Notes: generated by a model from the letters alone, not told the origin. 64,000 nucleotides of DNA from Pyricularia pennisetigena (GCF_004337985.1 NC_043740.1:4091030-4155029); one strand, 5' to 3'. Counted from the stretch's first letter, positions 36,376 to 49,713 are shown. A program made the numbers and translations.

Positions 36376-37435
36376 ATGGAAAACATATTACCGACAATAC
36401 CAATGGAATTACCCGAGGAAACATTTCCGTCCGCGTAAGTCGTAAACCAATATTTTACGTCGGACCTAATTTTATTATTTTTAACGTTATCGCGATTACT
36501 ATGGCCCAATTTGTTTTTGGAAAATAATTGTGGGTTTAGGCCGCATTTATGCGATTAACCGCAAACCATTTACGAATCCCAGTCCGAATCGGAATTAACC
36601 GCCCCGGAATTAAAACCCCAAACCTAATTTATTCGCGATATTATTAAATTTTAGCGTAACCGTTACCGCCGCACTCATTTTACATAATTTATACACGTTA
36701 AGGCAACAGCCGCAAATTGGTACGAAATTACCCGACCCGCTTCCTCGCGAATATATTTTTAAAAAAAAGCATTGCGAAATTTTCAAATCCGAAAACGTTT
36801 ACGCGTTAATAGGGTCGAATACCGCTTTAATAATGAATCCCCTGCGTTTACCGAACCCAAGTTTTGGCACAGGGAAATCCAGCAATTAATATAATATTTA
36901 CGTTTTTTAAACTGGTTCGAGTTCATAAATTTCCAATTTCCGGGAATAAAAGACTGTTCCGCTAAACACGTGAACGATATAGATTGGTTTAAACAGGTAT
37001 TCGATACATCCACGCAAGGAACTCCGTCCAAAAGGCCAATATTATACAAATTCATATTTGTATTATTATTGCATACCCGGGGCTACCGCCCGTTTTATCC
37101 ATCGTTACAAATTTCGAACGTGGTACACCTGGAATTAAATATTATTTTAAAAACTATGAGCTTTTTAACGTTAAAGGATTATCGCGTTATATTAATATTG
37201 GCCCTTTTAACCCACGGATATTCCCCCCAAAAAAGCAACTATTTGCCACGCGAATTTACTATATACCTTATGAATAACGGAATTCCACGACGTATTATAA
37301 ATACGTTATCCGGGTTTAAAATATGTTTATTTTCTATATTTATTAAACGGTAAACCCAATAGTTTGTCGCCGTTGCCCGAGTACGTAATGAGGAGTATTA
37401 ATTTTTACCTTTTTACCGCCAACAGCAATAACAAT

Positions 37436-37475
<40 letters not shown>

Positions 37476-38472
37476 AATTTAAAAAGGATAGCTCGCAACC
37501 TAATATTATCTTTCGTATGTAACATTTTTAATTTCCTGGACAAAATACAGGATTTCGGACAAGGAATATATAACCGAATGCAAAATTAAATATCGTGTTT
37601 CCTTATATTAACGCCAGGAAATAAACGATATACGTCATTACAATGGTACGCCACCGTGTTATTCCGCCAGAAATGGTTGCAAATGCCCGCCTTTTTAGAG
37701 TATCCGCACAGCTATTACGAACACGCCAAATATTATATAATGCACCAAATTTGTGGCTTTTCATTCCTTAACCGGCTTTATACGCCTAAAATAATCCCAC
37801 AATATTTTACCCTTGCACGAGCTATTCCAATTTTCTACCTTATTAAAACCCCCCTATTACCGACAATAAAAGGGAATACGCAAAAGTGATCCAAATGCAC
37901 GAAATCTTTTTTAAACGTTTTTTAAACCTGTAACCCGACCATTTCAATCATTTTTCCGTCCTGCTCTTCGTTCATCGGGATTAAATAATAACGTTAAATA
38001 TCCGTACTATTTAAAGAATTTATATCGAATTATCCCACCCTTGTAAAAAAAAATAATAAATATTACCCGTACCAGCGTTTTCCCATATTAAATTCAATTT
38101 TATTAACCAATTGTAGCAATTTTACGCCCCCATTATATCCATGGAAATAATAGGGTTGGGGTAATATAGCAAATTTCAAAATAATACAAAGGAGTTTTCC
38201 CACGTTTTGCGGTTTTTGCAAAATATATCCCGGTCCCGCATTTTATATATTATAATGGCTATATCAGTCCAAAACGGATTGTTCGGGAGGGATCGGATTT
38301 TTAACAACACCTTGGAACACGTTTTTACCGATATACCATACGACTTATATATTTTAATAGTAAATCTTGTTTACGATAATTCATTCGCCGGCTATATTAG
38401 GAGTTTAAAGGGTATTGGATTTTGGGTCATAAAGGTTAAAATTAATATCGCCTTCTGTACGCAACGCCGCTA
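36376..38472 (+). pseudogene. Degraded transposon-like protein of unknown type
   Basis: A plus-strand frame can be followed for about 700 codons with several stops and frame changes. It starts MENILPTIPM at 36376. The best open pieces are 36970-37353 (containing a LALLTHGYSP segment and NGIPRRIINTLSG), 37656-37889, and 38207-38473 (LYILIVNLVYDNSFAGY). The layout, with a long Leu-rich region before GIPRRII, reminds me of large fungal transposon-associated proteins of the DUF6589 kind, but I cannot confirm this. There are no integrase or RT motifs. Confidence 0.4.
37439..37470. repeat. AT dinucleotide microsatellite
   Basis: An uninterrupted run of about 16 AT units within the degraded coding remnant. 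Confidence 0.95.
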
Positions 38473-39066
38473 GTTGCAAATAATCAATTCTTTATGGATA
38501 ATAATAAACACGTCCCACTAAAGAGATTACGGCGTATCAAAAATTATAATGCCGCAATTGGTCCTATTTTTTTTACAGTTGTCAAACAAAAAACTATAGC
38601 CCTAAAATGCTATATTTGATTTGGTTATTACGAGCAAAGCTTACAAATGAGCCCCTGCGGACCGGGTTTTGAAAGTTAGCGTCCGTAAAATGTATTACGG
38701 CCGGGAGTGGATTTAAACCGGCAGACCTAGCAATTATATGTATTTCAATAGGGGTTTCGTCATAAATATTAGAAATAACCGTAATTCCACGCACTATTTG
38801 CGAACACCATTGTTAAATTGTATAACGATGGGGCCAAATGCAATTACGGTGCGCCCAACATCCAAATATATCACCGGTGTACGTATAAATAGCAAATATT
38901 ATATAGTGCTAACCAACCAAAATATAATCCATCATACGTTTTCGTTATTTAAAAATGGTTGGGGAAGCGAAGAGGCCGAAGTATTACCCAGCTTCAATTT
39001 CAACGGCCCCAATTTATTATATTTGGGTTTAACAAGGCTAATGGGCGATAAATTGAAGTTCTTTCA
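38473..39066. other. Unassigned sequence, one open stretch
   Basis: A plus-strand frame is open from 38738 into the following LTR, but no domain is recognised. Near 38700-38730 the minus strand has GGTTTAAATCC, close to a Pol III B box, without a convincing A box. It may be the flank or the end of the element at 36376. Confidence 0.3.
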
Positions 39067-39910
39067 TATAATAGTAATAAGCTTATATTATAAGCTTATG
39101 CACGTAATATATACTACGATACATAATTATGCACAATTATGCATAATTATTATGCTGTGCATAAGAGAATGATAAACTTATATTATAAGCTTAAACATGT
39201 AATATATATTACGATGCAAAATTATGCACAACTATGCATAAATATTATGCAATGCATAAAAGAATAATAAGCTTATATTATAAGCTTAAGCACGTAGTAA
39301 ATGCTACGATGCATAATTATGATGCACAATACTGCATAACCTTTATGCAATGTATAACGTTTATTAATCAAATAATGCAATACAATTGCATACGATTTAT
39401 GCATGTACCCCTTTGTCCTATCTGGGCAAAGGAAATGAACGCAGATTATACGCAGATCATACGTTTTATATACGATCCACACGCAAACCTATTTTGGTGA
39501 AAATAAACGCATAATATAAATATAGGTAAGGTTTTGAAAAATGCGTTATGAAACGTTTCAAATTTGAGACTTTTAGAATAGCCACATACATAAATAGGTG
39601 AACGCTAATACGTTGTTATATTTTATCCTAACTGGGAAAATACAATGCAAACCTTAATACGTGGATTTGTAATAAATGGACTGTTAAATGCAATACTTTT
39701 GCAAATAAATAGGGAAGAGTTTCCCGCTTTAGAATTAGAGGAAGTTTTAGGATCTATCTATCTATCCATCGATCTATCTATTGATCCAACCATGAATACA
39801 ATTTTTACCTCTATTTAACTCATAAAAAGTGACCTTTTTCCCCCTTATATATATTTACCTTGTACAAATATATTCACCTCACAATTTATTACATAACTTT
39901 CCTTTAAACA
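39067..39910 (+). repeat. Solo LTR, family A
   Basis: An 844-bp LTR, start TATAATAGTAATAAGC, end TTTAAACA. It has three copies of the AAGCTTATATTATAAGCTT unit instead of two, and a short ORF from 39645. No matching duplication at the flanks (tttca against attaa). Confidence 0.8.
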
Positions 39911-41267
39911 ATTAATTAAGAAATTTTACACCCTAATAACGTGCTATTTAGAGCAAATATTAAAAAAACAGGGGCGAGTCCGGAAAGGGGATATAACCGG
40001 ATAAACAGGTTAAATATTAATAATATAATTAAAAACATTTGCTGGACAGAATATACGCAAAATCCGACGAAAAAGGCCTATAAAATTCAAAATAATAAAT
40101 GGTAAATTGCGCAAATTAAAGCGGGTAAAAGCGAAAATCGTTTCATTATGAAGAAAGGTTAATAAACTAATAACGGTGACCTTACCTGGAATGACGGAGG
40201 GAAAACAACGTCCGCAAAACCAGTAAATATAAATAAACATATACCAATTATAAATTTGGCCTAAAATTAACAACAAAATATAATTTCCATTAAAATCTTC
40301 CCTATAAATAACCCGTCTCCTATCTTTTTTTTATCCTATAAAAATTATATCTTCCATCCACCGCCAATTATGAATCCAGCAAAAAGAATTTTAGTAATAA
40401 CCGTTATTATAATACCCTATTTACCACCAATAATAAATCCATTAAACCAAATTCCAATAGTAATAATTATTATAATTTAATATATATAAAACCCCCAATT
40501 TTTTAGCATTAAACCCCAAAAAAAACATAATAAAGAAACCCAAACCGATTAACAGAAACGAAAACATTTGGCAGCGTTAAACGTTTTTTTCACAATGGGT
40601 TTATTAGGGTTACGCTTTTATTTCTAAACTGAAATTAGGGTAAACGATCCAGGGACCGAATCGTCCTTTTTATCATCTGTTTCTGAAATAGGTATATAGG
40701 GTTTTTTTCACGAATCGAATGTGAGTTTATCGTAATCGAGGCTAAAGTCGATAAATAAAAAAAAACGGCATAACGACCGCCAAAAGGTTAGCGTCATTTT
40801 TAACAAAATTGCCTTTTATAAAAGGTTTATTAATTTTCCGGGGTTTAATAACCCAGGAACCGGCGCTTTTTCATTAAAGCCCCGATACCCCGCGCGGTCG
40901 CGGTTTCGCCGTAAAGCTTATCGCTGTTTTTAATTTATTTCATTATTTTAACCACGAATCCCTAGCTTATGGTAATAAAATCCAAATAAAATACATATAT
41001 ACTATTAATACAGTTAATAAACGTATTATAGCTACCGTTTTGGTCCTGGTATTGGTAATTAATATTAACTGGACCCAACGTTAAAATCAAAATTGACGTT
41101 TTTTCGACCAAATCATGTTCGTGGAACTATTTAGGGATATTCAATACGAATACTAAAATAAAGCGAAAATAAAACTCGTTTATACGGCGCGTTTTATTAA
41201 AATAAAATATATTAAAATACTGGGGGGGTTTTGTTATCCAAACGGAACAACTTAATGGCCAGGAAAA
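39911..41267. other. AT-rich stretch without recognisable genes
   Basis: Only short open frames are present, the longest being 40276-40010 on the minus strand. None shows a known domain. It is presumably mutated transposon DNA. It ends where the gypsy LTR begins. Confidence 0.5.
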
Positions 41268-41631
41268 TGTTATAACCAGGGATTGGGACCGACACTATTG
41301 GGTATAAGGAAAAAAGTGTCGGGAGCCTAATTAAAACCCCAGGAATGCGGAGCAAAAGATAAAAACAGGAGCCCGTATATTACGTAAGCATAAAATAAAG
41401 AGCCTTAACCCGATCACCGGGGGAAAATAACTACGGTTACTGCCAAAAAAGTGATTAGCCCCGGCCGTAACTACCCCAAAGCGATTATAATCACTTACAC
41501 GGAATAATCACTTGACTATATAAGGATACATTGATTATTATATATACAAATTCGATTTTAGGATTGCTGAGCAATAGTTAATTTTATATTTTAACTTAAT
41601 TCAATATTTGCCAAAAAGAATTATAATTTCA
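41268..41631 (+). repeat. Gypsy 5' LTR
   Basis: A 364-bp LTR from TGTTATAACCAGGGATTGGG to AATTTCA. The TGT-ACCAGGGATTGGGACCGACA opening resembles LTRs of fungal chromodomain gypsy elements. Confidence 0.8.
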
Positions 41632-41849
41632 CCCCAGTTATTGAAAACCCCAATTATCCAGTTAAAACAATTAGTTACTTTAACCGACTATATTTTACCC
41701 TAAGAACAGGTTACCGATATTTTAATTGTAATATTTTAATTGCTCCTGTTAGCCAAAAATTCGAAATAAAATTACCCGAACATAATCCGTTCGACCACGA
41801 AATGTCATGAAAAAAAGGAACCCAACCAAAATTCCACAAAATATACGGT

Positions 41850-44400
41850 TTAAATCCGACACAAATGGATGTTTTAAACGAATATTTCGCAAAAAACTTA
41901 AAAAAAACCTATATTAAACTATCGATATTACCAACGAAATACCTAATCCTTTTCGTACCAAAAAGAAACGGGAAATGACGATTATACGTAAATTACAAAT
42001 AATTAAACAATATTATAATAAAAAATTGCTACCCGTTCCCACTAATAGGAAAATTTCGAAACATATTTTACCAAATATAATAGTTTATAATATTAAATTT
42101 TAAAGGAATATATAATTTAATCCGTATAAAGGAAGGCGAAAAATGGAAAATAGCATTCCGCATTCGACGAAAATATAACGAATAACTGGTAATACCTTTC
42201 GGTTTTACCAACGTTTCCGCAATTTTCCAAACTATAATTAACCACGTTTTTAGGGAATATTTAAATATTTTTACAGTTATTTATTTGGACGATATCCTTG
42301 TTTTTTCCAAAACGTTGAAAAAATATAGAAAATACGTCCACACGATTTTATAAAAACTACAAAACGTTAAATTTTTAATTAAACCTGAAAAATGCATTTT
42401 TTACAGCAAGTAAATTAATTTCTTATAATATATCATTGCCCCTGGAAATATTAGGAGGGAAAAATCAAAAATGCAAATAATAAAAAAATAATCCCAACTA
42501 TAAAACGTAAAAAACGTTCGGGGATTTTTTGGATTTATAAATTTTTATAGAAAATTTATTCAAAATACAGCGCGATCGCCACCCTTCGAACCAATATAAC
42601 CAAAAAAGATTTAAAATTCCGAAGGACGGAATAAATATAACAAATTTCCGAACAATTACAAAACGTAATGATATAAAAGCTAATTATTAAAATACTAAAT
42701 CCAATAAAGCTTTTTGAAATCGAAACCGACGTATCCGATTTTATAATCGGAGGATAATTTAACCAACGAAACGAAAAAAAACGCCTACACCCCTGCGCCT
42801 TTATTTTACAAATATTATATAAACCAAACTTTGATTGCGAAATCTTCGATAAAAAATTTACAACCATTATCCGAATACTCGAAAAACGGAAACCACAATT
42901 ATCCGGATTTAAACACAAAATATTAATTTATACGGACCATAAAAATTTAACCTATTTCACCACTGGTAAAATGTTAAATAAACGACAAATTAAATGGGCA
43001 GGATTCCTATTAAAATTCCAATTTAGGATTATTTATCGAAAGAAAATAGAAAACGGTAAAACCTACGCTTTAAACCGAAAACCAAATTATTAAAATATAA
43101 TACCTGAAAAAATACGGAGAAATTTTACAATAAATAATAACGGAAACCTTTTACCAGTTTATCGAAACCTTATAACCACTAACACGGTAATTATACCAAA
43201 AGAATACGGAAAATCCACGAAAATAAAGCCCACGGACACCAAAGAATTTCCAAAATATGGAAACGGTTAAAACAGTGCCACAGTTTCAAAGGAATACGAC
43301 AAAAAATACAAAAACTATGAAAATTTGCGAATTTTGCGCAAAAGCAAATCCGCAAAACATAAACCTTATAAATTCCTACAATTTCTACCAATTTTCAACA
43401 AAATTTAGCGAATTATTATAATGGATTTTATCGCTAAATTACCATTTTCCAAAACGTTATTTATTAAAACCAAATACGATAATATATTAATTATAATGGA
43501 CAAATTTACCAAATACGTTTATTTCCTATTTTATAGGGAAAGTAATAACGCCGACAAAATCGTTTACACAGTTTTACGAATAATTGTTAATAACCACGGA
43601 TTTCCAAAAAGCATTATTACGGATAAAAATAAACTTTTTACATTAAAATTTTGGAAGTTTTTAATGGAATAATTAGGAACCGTCCACAAATTATTTACAA
43701 TATTCCACCCATAAATAAACGGAGAAATAAAACGAACGAACCACGTATTAAAATAATATTTAAAATATTATATAAATTATAGATAAAATAACTGGGTACG
43801 ATTATGATTTACAATATAATTCGCATATAATAATTTAAAAAGTAAAAATATTAAAGTAACCTCATTTTATACCAATTACCGATTTAACCCAACGGTATAT
43901 GGAAAACCAAAAACCACGATTACGGCCCTGCGAACCGATAAATAAATAAACGAATTACGGAAACTCCACCAAAAATTCCAGCAAAAATTAGAATTCGTAC
44001 GAAAAAAAATAACAAAATACGCTAACTAATATTAGATAAAAGGATTATTTTTCCAAAAAATCAACGTTTATTTTATTCGACGTAATGTTAAAAAAAAGCG
44101 ACTAAACAGCAAATTTAATTCAAAAAACTTAGACCTTTTACAATCGACGAAAAAAATTAGCGAAACCAATTATAAATTATTATTACCAAATATTATCAAA
44201 ATCCATTTTAGGTTCCATATATTATTATTGGAACCAGCATTATACGGTACCAATACACAAAACAAATCGAAATCGACGTAAAAAAAACATACGACGTCGA
44301 ACAAATATTGGACCACAAACGGAATTATGGCACAATAAAATATTTTGTTAAATAGGAAAACTATGGACACGAAAAAAATATTTAAAACCCTTTAACCATT
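41850..44400 (+). pseudogene. Gypsy pol: RT, RNase H, integrase, chromodomain
   Basis: RT begins near 41860 (LFVPKRNGK near 41950) and has the catalytic YLDDILVFSK at about 42283-42312, then GFFGFINFYRKF near 42520. RNase H is around 42700-43090 with many stops. Integrase shows the CEFCAKANP finger cysteines near 43335, and the core in 43421-43672 has IIMDKFTKY (first acid) and IITDKNKLFT (second acid). Near 44270-44380 lies a chromodomain (YDVEQILDH, then a TAG where the family has a conserved Trp, then ENYG). Stops occur throughout. The chromodomain would have bound histone tails and guided integration to heterochromatin. Confidence 0.8.
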
Positions 44401-45271
44401 CCCAAAATTATTAAAAACCATTTCGCTAATATTATTAGCAATTGGATTCACGAACAAATTAACCAAAAAGAAATAATTTAAAAAAGCACTATTTACTATT
44501 TTTAGGAATTAAACCTGCAAAAAACCAATTATGCGGTTCGGTACCCAATACCGAGGACCAATTAACAATATCGACGTAACCCAAAAAATACAATTCAGGG
44601 ACTAGCCCCGATTCGGAAAAATTATCGAAAAGCAATTCGTTAACACCCAAACGATCCTTTTCCGTAGCATTTTTAACCGATAATTCGGTATCCAAACGAA
44701 CGGCCTCGGCCTCGCCACGAAATTAGAAAAAAACGTTTTTATTTGCGTAAACGCAAAAACCGATTAAATATTTCGGCGGATTTTCGTTGTAAACGAATAA
44801 CCTTTTATTGGATATGGAAAATATCGTTTTCCATTTTAAATTCCTGCAATTCTAAATTTTTTTCCTAAATTAATCGACCTATTAAAAACCGGTTAAATTA
44901 CAATAAAAACCCATATACGCAAAAAAGGAAATTATTTATAATTAGTAATAGGAACGAATGAAATATTATATTTCCGACCCCGGCGAACACAGTTATTATA
45001 TCGAAAATTCGATGCGATTATAAGATATAAATAAACGCGAACTTTACAAAAAAAACACGGTATAATTTCGAAACCCTCGAAAATAATGATTTTAGTTTAA
45101 CGATCGCCACGGAAAAAAGACGTAAAAACGGAACGCGCGGATTGTAATCGCTTTTTAATTCGAAACAATATCGCGGTTAACGAAAAAAAAACCATAGAAA
45201 CCTGGGAAACGAAAAAACAGGGACGCGACCTATTTATAAAACCACGGGATTTGGTTTTGGAAAAAACCTAA
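44401..45271 (+). other. Gypsy 3' tail region
   Basis: An AT-rich 870-bp stretch between the chromodomain and the right LTR. A minus-strand frame at 44695-44489 (68 codons) is open and less AT-biased but has no known domain. A purine-rich GGTTTTGGAAAAAA run lies just before the LTR and is the likely polypurine tract. Confidence 0.5.
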
Positions 45272-45633
45272 TATTACGACCCATGATTAGGACCGATATT
45301 ATTGGGTTTAAAAAAAATGTCGGAAACCCAATCAAAACCCCAAAAATGCGGAACAAAAAACAAAACCAGGAACCCGCATATTACGTGAAAATAAAATAAG
45401 GAACCCTAACCCGATTACCGGGGGAAAATAATTACGGTTATTACCAAAAGAATAGCTACCCTTGGCCGTAATTACCCCAAAGAGATTATAATTATTTATA
45501 CAAAATAATTACCTAATTATACAGAAACATATTTATTATTATATAAATAAATTCGATTTTAGGATTATTAAGCAGCAATCAATTTTATATTTTAAATTTA
45601 ATTTAATATTTGTTAAAAACGATCATAATTTCA
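45272..45633 (+). repeat. Gypsy right LTR, shared with following internal sequence
   Basis: 362 bp, aligned to 41268-41631 throughout. It is strongly mutated, including in its first bases (TATTACGACC). The bases after it (45634-45780) are again similar to those after the left LTR, so it acts as the start of another gypsy copy. Confidence 0.75.
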
Positions 45634-47556
45634 ACCCAGTTTTTGAAAACCCCAATTAACCAATTAAAACGTTCAATTGCATTCACCCATTTTATTTTAC
45701 CTCAAAAATAGGTTACCGATACCTTAATTTTAATAAAAAATATATTTGCTATTAATTTATACGCCAAAAATAATTTAACAATTAAAATTAAATAGATTTG
45801 GGGAAGCGTATACGCGTAATTTATTTAAATTATATTAAATATATATTAGCAACGGCCGGAATAGTGAAAAAAGGGGCGTTAATTTTCCGGAATATGCGAT
45901 TTGATACCCAACCGAAAAAGGTATTTCGTATGTCGAAAATGCGCCAAATAACAAATTTATTTTAACTTAGCCGAATTAAAAAATTATAAATTTGCAATTA
46001 TATATTAACGTTCCATATTAAAACAATAATAATACCAATGCAATAATTGGGGTGCAAATTAAGGCCAGCGTTGGTAATATCAATATTTAGGATATAAACG
46101 TTAAAATTGGAGCTGGAATGGGTAAAATCGGAAACGGTTTTATCGCGTTCTGTTTAAAACAGGCCCAATCGGATAATAATTACAGCGAAGCTGGCTTTTT
46201 CCAAAATAAAAGAAATAGAATTAAAAACAAATTGGCAAATATATTAAAATTGTAACAATCGTTATATAAATAAAAAAACAGCAGTTATTATAATATTTAT
46301 TACAGTTAAAAACATTGAAAATCGCAACAATTATTATAATAATTATAGGGAAAAAGGATTGTAATAATTATTATTATAAGGCCAATTTACGTTCAAATCT
46401 ATGGATTGGGCGTTATAATTAGGACGCGTTAAACCTTTTTTTCCTTTGCACAAATTTCGATTATACGGGTAATAAATGGCGATTCGTTTAATATAAAATA
46501 AACCATTTTTACCCTGCCCGACGGAAATAACGTTTTAAAATTGGTGCAGGTTTTCGAATAAATTTAATTAAAAGGACCGTCGCCGTTACATTAAATTAAA
46601 GCGTTTATAATTACCGACCCAAAACGTGTTTTTCCTTCCTACAAGTTTTTGTTTTAAATATTTGTCGGATATTACGGTATTTGGCCTTCAAGTCCATTCC
46701 TTTTAACGCCAGCATTTTACCCAATTACGTTAAATTAATATCCCGCGTATCGTCTTCGGCGTGGATTATTAACCAAATAAGATAATTAATTGCCAAAATT
46801 TGCAACAAGCGGGTAAAATTTATATTAAAGGAAACCGAGGTTTAGCGGTTACCATTTAAAGTATCCGCATTAATGGGAATTTTTGAAAAAACGGGATTAA
46901 TACTGTCGGTACTTTCCCCCACGAATGCGGTAATAATGTTTTTAAACATTGTTTCGGTATTCGTTATAACGTTTCCCAAACGGTGGCCAAATTGGAGCTT
47001 TTTAAAAATAGTATTATAGGGCGGAATGTATTTACGAGGATAAATAATTGTATTATTGGGTAAAATGAACCCGGTATTTATACTTTTACGTACCGTAAAT
47101 ACGCCCGTATATTTAAAAATTATTAATAATTTTTTGTTTCGTATAATGGTGGGAATTATAAGGTTTAAAATACGAGGGTAAAATAGCTATTATTAACAAC
47201 CCATCGATTCGAATTTTTACAAAAAGGGTTTAATATATTTATCGATATTAAAAACGACGTAATAGCCATTATTTCCCAAATATAATCGACCGTAAATATG
47301 TTTTCCTAAGACAGGTTCTAAGGTCGGGCGAAAGGGATCGCGATTATATCCCAAATTAAGGTATTAAAACCAGTAATATCCCTAATTTTGTTAAATGTCG
47401 ACGTGGTAGTGGTTATACCCCGATTAATGTAAGGGATAAGGTAAAATACGCGGTATATTATCGATTCGCGGTAACAGAAATATTAAATTTCGTTTCCAAT
47501 TACACGTTGAAAAAAGGTACCAAATGATAAATATATAACCAAACGCTGGATATTTT
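45634..47556. other. Degraded sequence after the gypsy LTR
   Basis: The first 600 bases probably are gypsy leader and gag of a second copy, judged by the similarity at 45634-45780 and one gag-like stretch (GVNFPEYAI) near 45875. Beyond about 46400 no family can be assigned. Minus-strand readings at 46600-47400 are somewhat more open but contain no recognised motif. Confidence 0.35.
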
Positions 47557-48456
47557 TATAAAAATAATGAGCTTATACTATAAGCTTAAATACGCAATAT
47601 ATATTACAATACATAATTATGCGCGATTATGTATAACTATTATGCAGTGCATAAAAGGATGATAAGCTTATATTATAAGCTTAAACACGTAATATATATC
47701 ACGATGTATAATTTTACACAATTATGCATAAATATTATGCAATGGATAAAAGAATAATAAGTTTATATTATAAGCTTAAATACGTAGTAAATATTACGAC
47801 GCATAATTATGCACAATAATGTATAATTATTATGCACAATAATGTATAATTGGTATGCGCGGTAATGCATAATTATTATGCATAATAATGTATAACCTTT
47901 ATGCAATGATAACGTATATTAATCAAATAATGCAATACAATTGCATACAATTCATGCATATACCTTTTTGACCTATTTGAGCAAAAGAAATGAACGCAAA
48001 TCATGTGCAAATCATGCGATCCACAGGTAAACCTATTTTGGTAAAAATAAACGCATAACATAAATATAGGTAAGGTTTCCAAAACTGCGTTAAACAACGT
48101 TTTAAATATAAGACGTTTAAAATAACCATATGTGTAAATAGGTGAACGCTAACGCGTTGTTTTATTTTATCCTAATTGGGAAAATAAAATGCAAACCTTA
48201 ATACGTGGATTTATAATATATGCATTGTCAAATGCAATACTTTTGCAAATAAATAGAGAAGAGTTTCCCGCCTTAGAATTAAAGGAAGTTTTATAATCTA
48301 TCCATCGATCTACTGATCTATCCATTTAACCAATCATCAATACAATTTTTACCTCTATTTATCTTACTTATAAAAGTGACCTTTTTCCCCTTATATATAT
48401 CTATTTTATACAGATATATTCACTTCACAATTCATCACATAACCTTCCTTTTAACA
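47557..48456 (+). repeat. Solo LTR, family A
   Basis: A 900-bp LTR from TATAAAAATAATGAGC to TTTTAACA, with three AAGCTTATATTATAAGCTT-type units. Short ORF from 48189. The flanks do not match (atttt against caaac). Confidence 0.8.
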
Positions 48457-49146
48457 CAAACGGTAATAGTTTTTAATGTACGGGTTACCGGCGGCCTATT
48501 TAATAGCCCGGGTGCCGGGTTAACAATAATTTCCTGTTATAATGCAAAAAGTCGGTTTTTTTAAAATCCTTTGGTGGCGGAGGCAATGCGTTAGCAGGTT
48601 GTCCAAAAATCTTTAGGGCAGTTTGTAATTGGCGTTTGTAAAAATCCGGGGCAAGTTCGTTATAGTTATCGTCCATATTAATATTATTGTCGCCCTCGTT
48701 AACGGACGCGGGGGTGAAGTGGTTATCGTTTTCGCCTATATAAATATTATCGCCATTATTGTCGACGGGGGCGGGGGTAGGTTCGTTATCGCCGGCGTCC
48801 ATATCGGTATTATTTTGCTTATTAGTATTGTTATTAGGAATAAAGGGAAAATGTAGGGAGATTCCAATTATATCCAAATAATGTTATAATATAAAACGGT
48901 CCAGGCGTGCAAAATTGAATTCCAAAACAATTGCAATATCCGCGTTATAATTTTGCAAATATTTAAAATATTGTTTGATCATTCTTATCCGTGCTATTTT
49001 TTTCCGGTATGGTTGTTAGGTTAATAGGTAATTTAATATTGCTGGGTATATTTTCCAAAATTAATTTGGCGGTGGTTTGGGCGGTGGTTTTGCGTTTTTG
49101 GAGATTTTTGGGAATTATGGTGACAATTGACCGTAATTGTAATAAT
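48457..49146 (-). pseudogene. Unrecognised remnant with acidic Asn/Asp repeats
   Basis: The minus-strand frame 48877-48500 encodes 125 residues. Its centre repeats a motif of the form DNxxDNxIxxxDNxxxxxPAxV, rich in Asp and Asn. It ends with a QLQTALKIFGQPANALPPPP segment. This could be a disordered linker of a transposon protein. No catalytic domain is visible. It is flanked by solo LTRs on both sides. Confidence 0.35.
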
Positions 49147-49713
49147 TGTTAATAATATAGGTTGCTCACAGGGGTTTAGGCATTAGCCTAGGTGCGGCGT
49201 GGTGCTAGTTGCGTTGTAAAAGCCTTTAATTACAGGGCTTAAATGCACTAAATTGTTCACTAAATTTGGGATTGATAAATTTAATTCATTGGTGGGGGAG
49301 ACTTTGCTTTATCTCCCTTGTATACTCTCCGACATCGAAGTGGGGGTCCGCACCCCGCAAAGGGTTCCGGTGCCGCACACGATTTTCCGAAAAATTATTT
49401 TGTATACGTTGTTAAAAAAACACCCTTGTTTCCATACAAACCATTTCTGGGTTCGCACTAATTTGCTGATTTGCTGATTTGGTGAAAATTTCAACCCGGT
49501 ACAGGGTAGCTAACTCGTAGGTGCAGGGTGGGTGTTAAACCCGGCACAGGGTGAAACCCCATTCGCTGACATTTTGAATCGCAACTCCTGCAATACATAA
49601 AATATAATAGAAAATCCGACAGCCCTAACAGCCCCACTTCGGCACTATTTATCGTAGCTTATATACAAATAAAGGTGGACCCATTACATGCTAAATAACG
49701 CATATAATTAACA
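49147..49713 (-). repeat. Solo LTR, family B
   Basis: A 567-bp LTR in reverse orientation with both TGTTAAT/ATTAACA ends. The flanks are ataat (49142-49146) and atgat (49714-49718), a target-site duplication with one G-to-A difference. It is one of the least mutated B LTRs. Confidence 0.85.

Larger units (their letters stand above)
41268..45633 (+). mobile_element. Ty3/gypsy chromodomain retrotransposon, gag deleted
   Basis: LTRs of 364 bp (41268-41631) and 362 bp (45272-45633) flank an internal region with RT, RNase H, integrase and a C-terminal chromodomain, in that order. This marks a chromovirus-type Ty3/gypsy element. RT starts only about 230 bp after the 5' LTR, so gag and protease have been lost. 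Sequence similarity between the two LTR regions continues about 130 bp past 45633, so the right LTR also starts a second internal region. Confidence 0.85.

Noticed and set aside
38700..38730. B-box-like GGTTTAAATCC on the minus strand, considered as a SINE or tRNA
   Set aside because: No A box at a fitting distance and no second copy in the window.
44489..44695. Minus-strand 68-codon frame in the gypsy tail
   Set aside because: It has no domain and is probably antisense to degraded element sequence.
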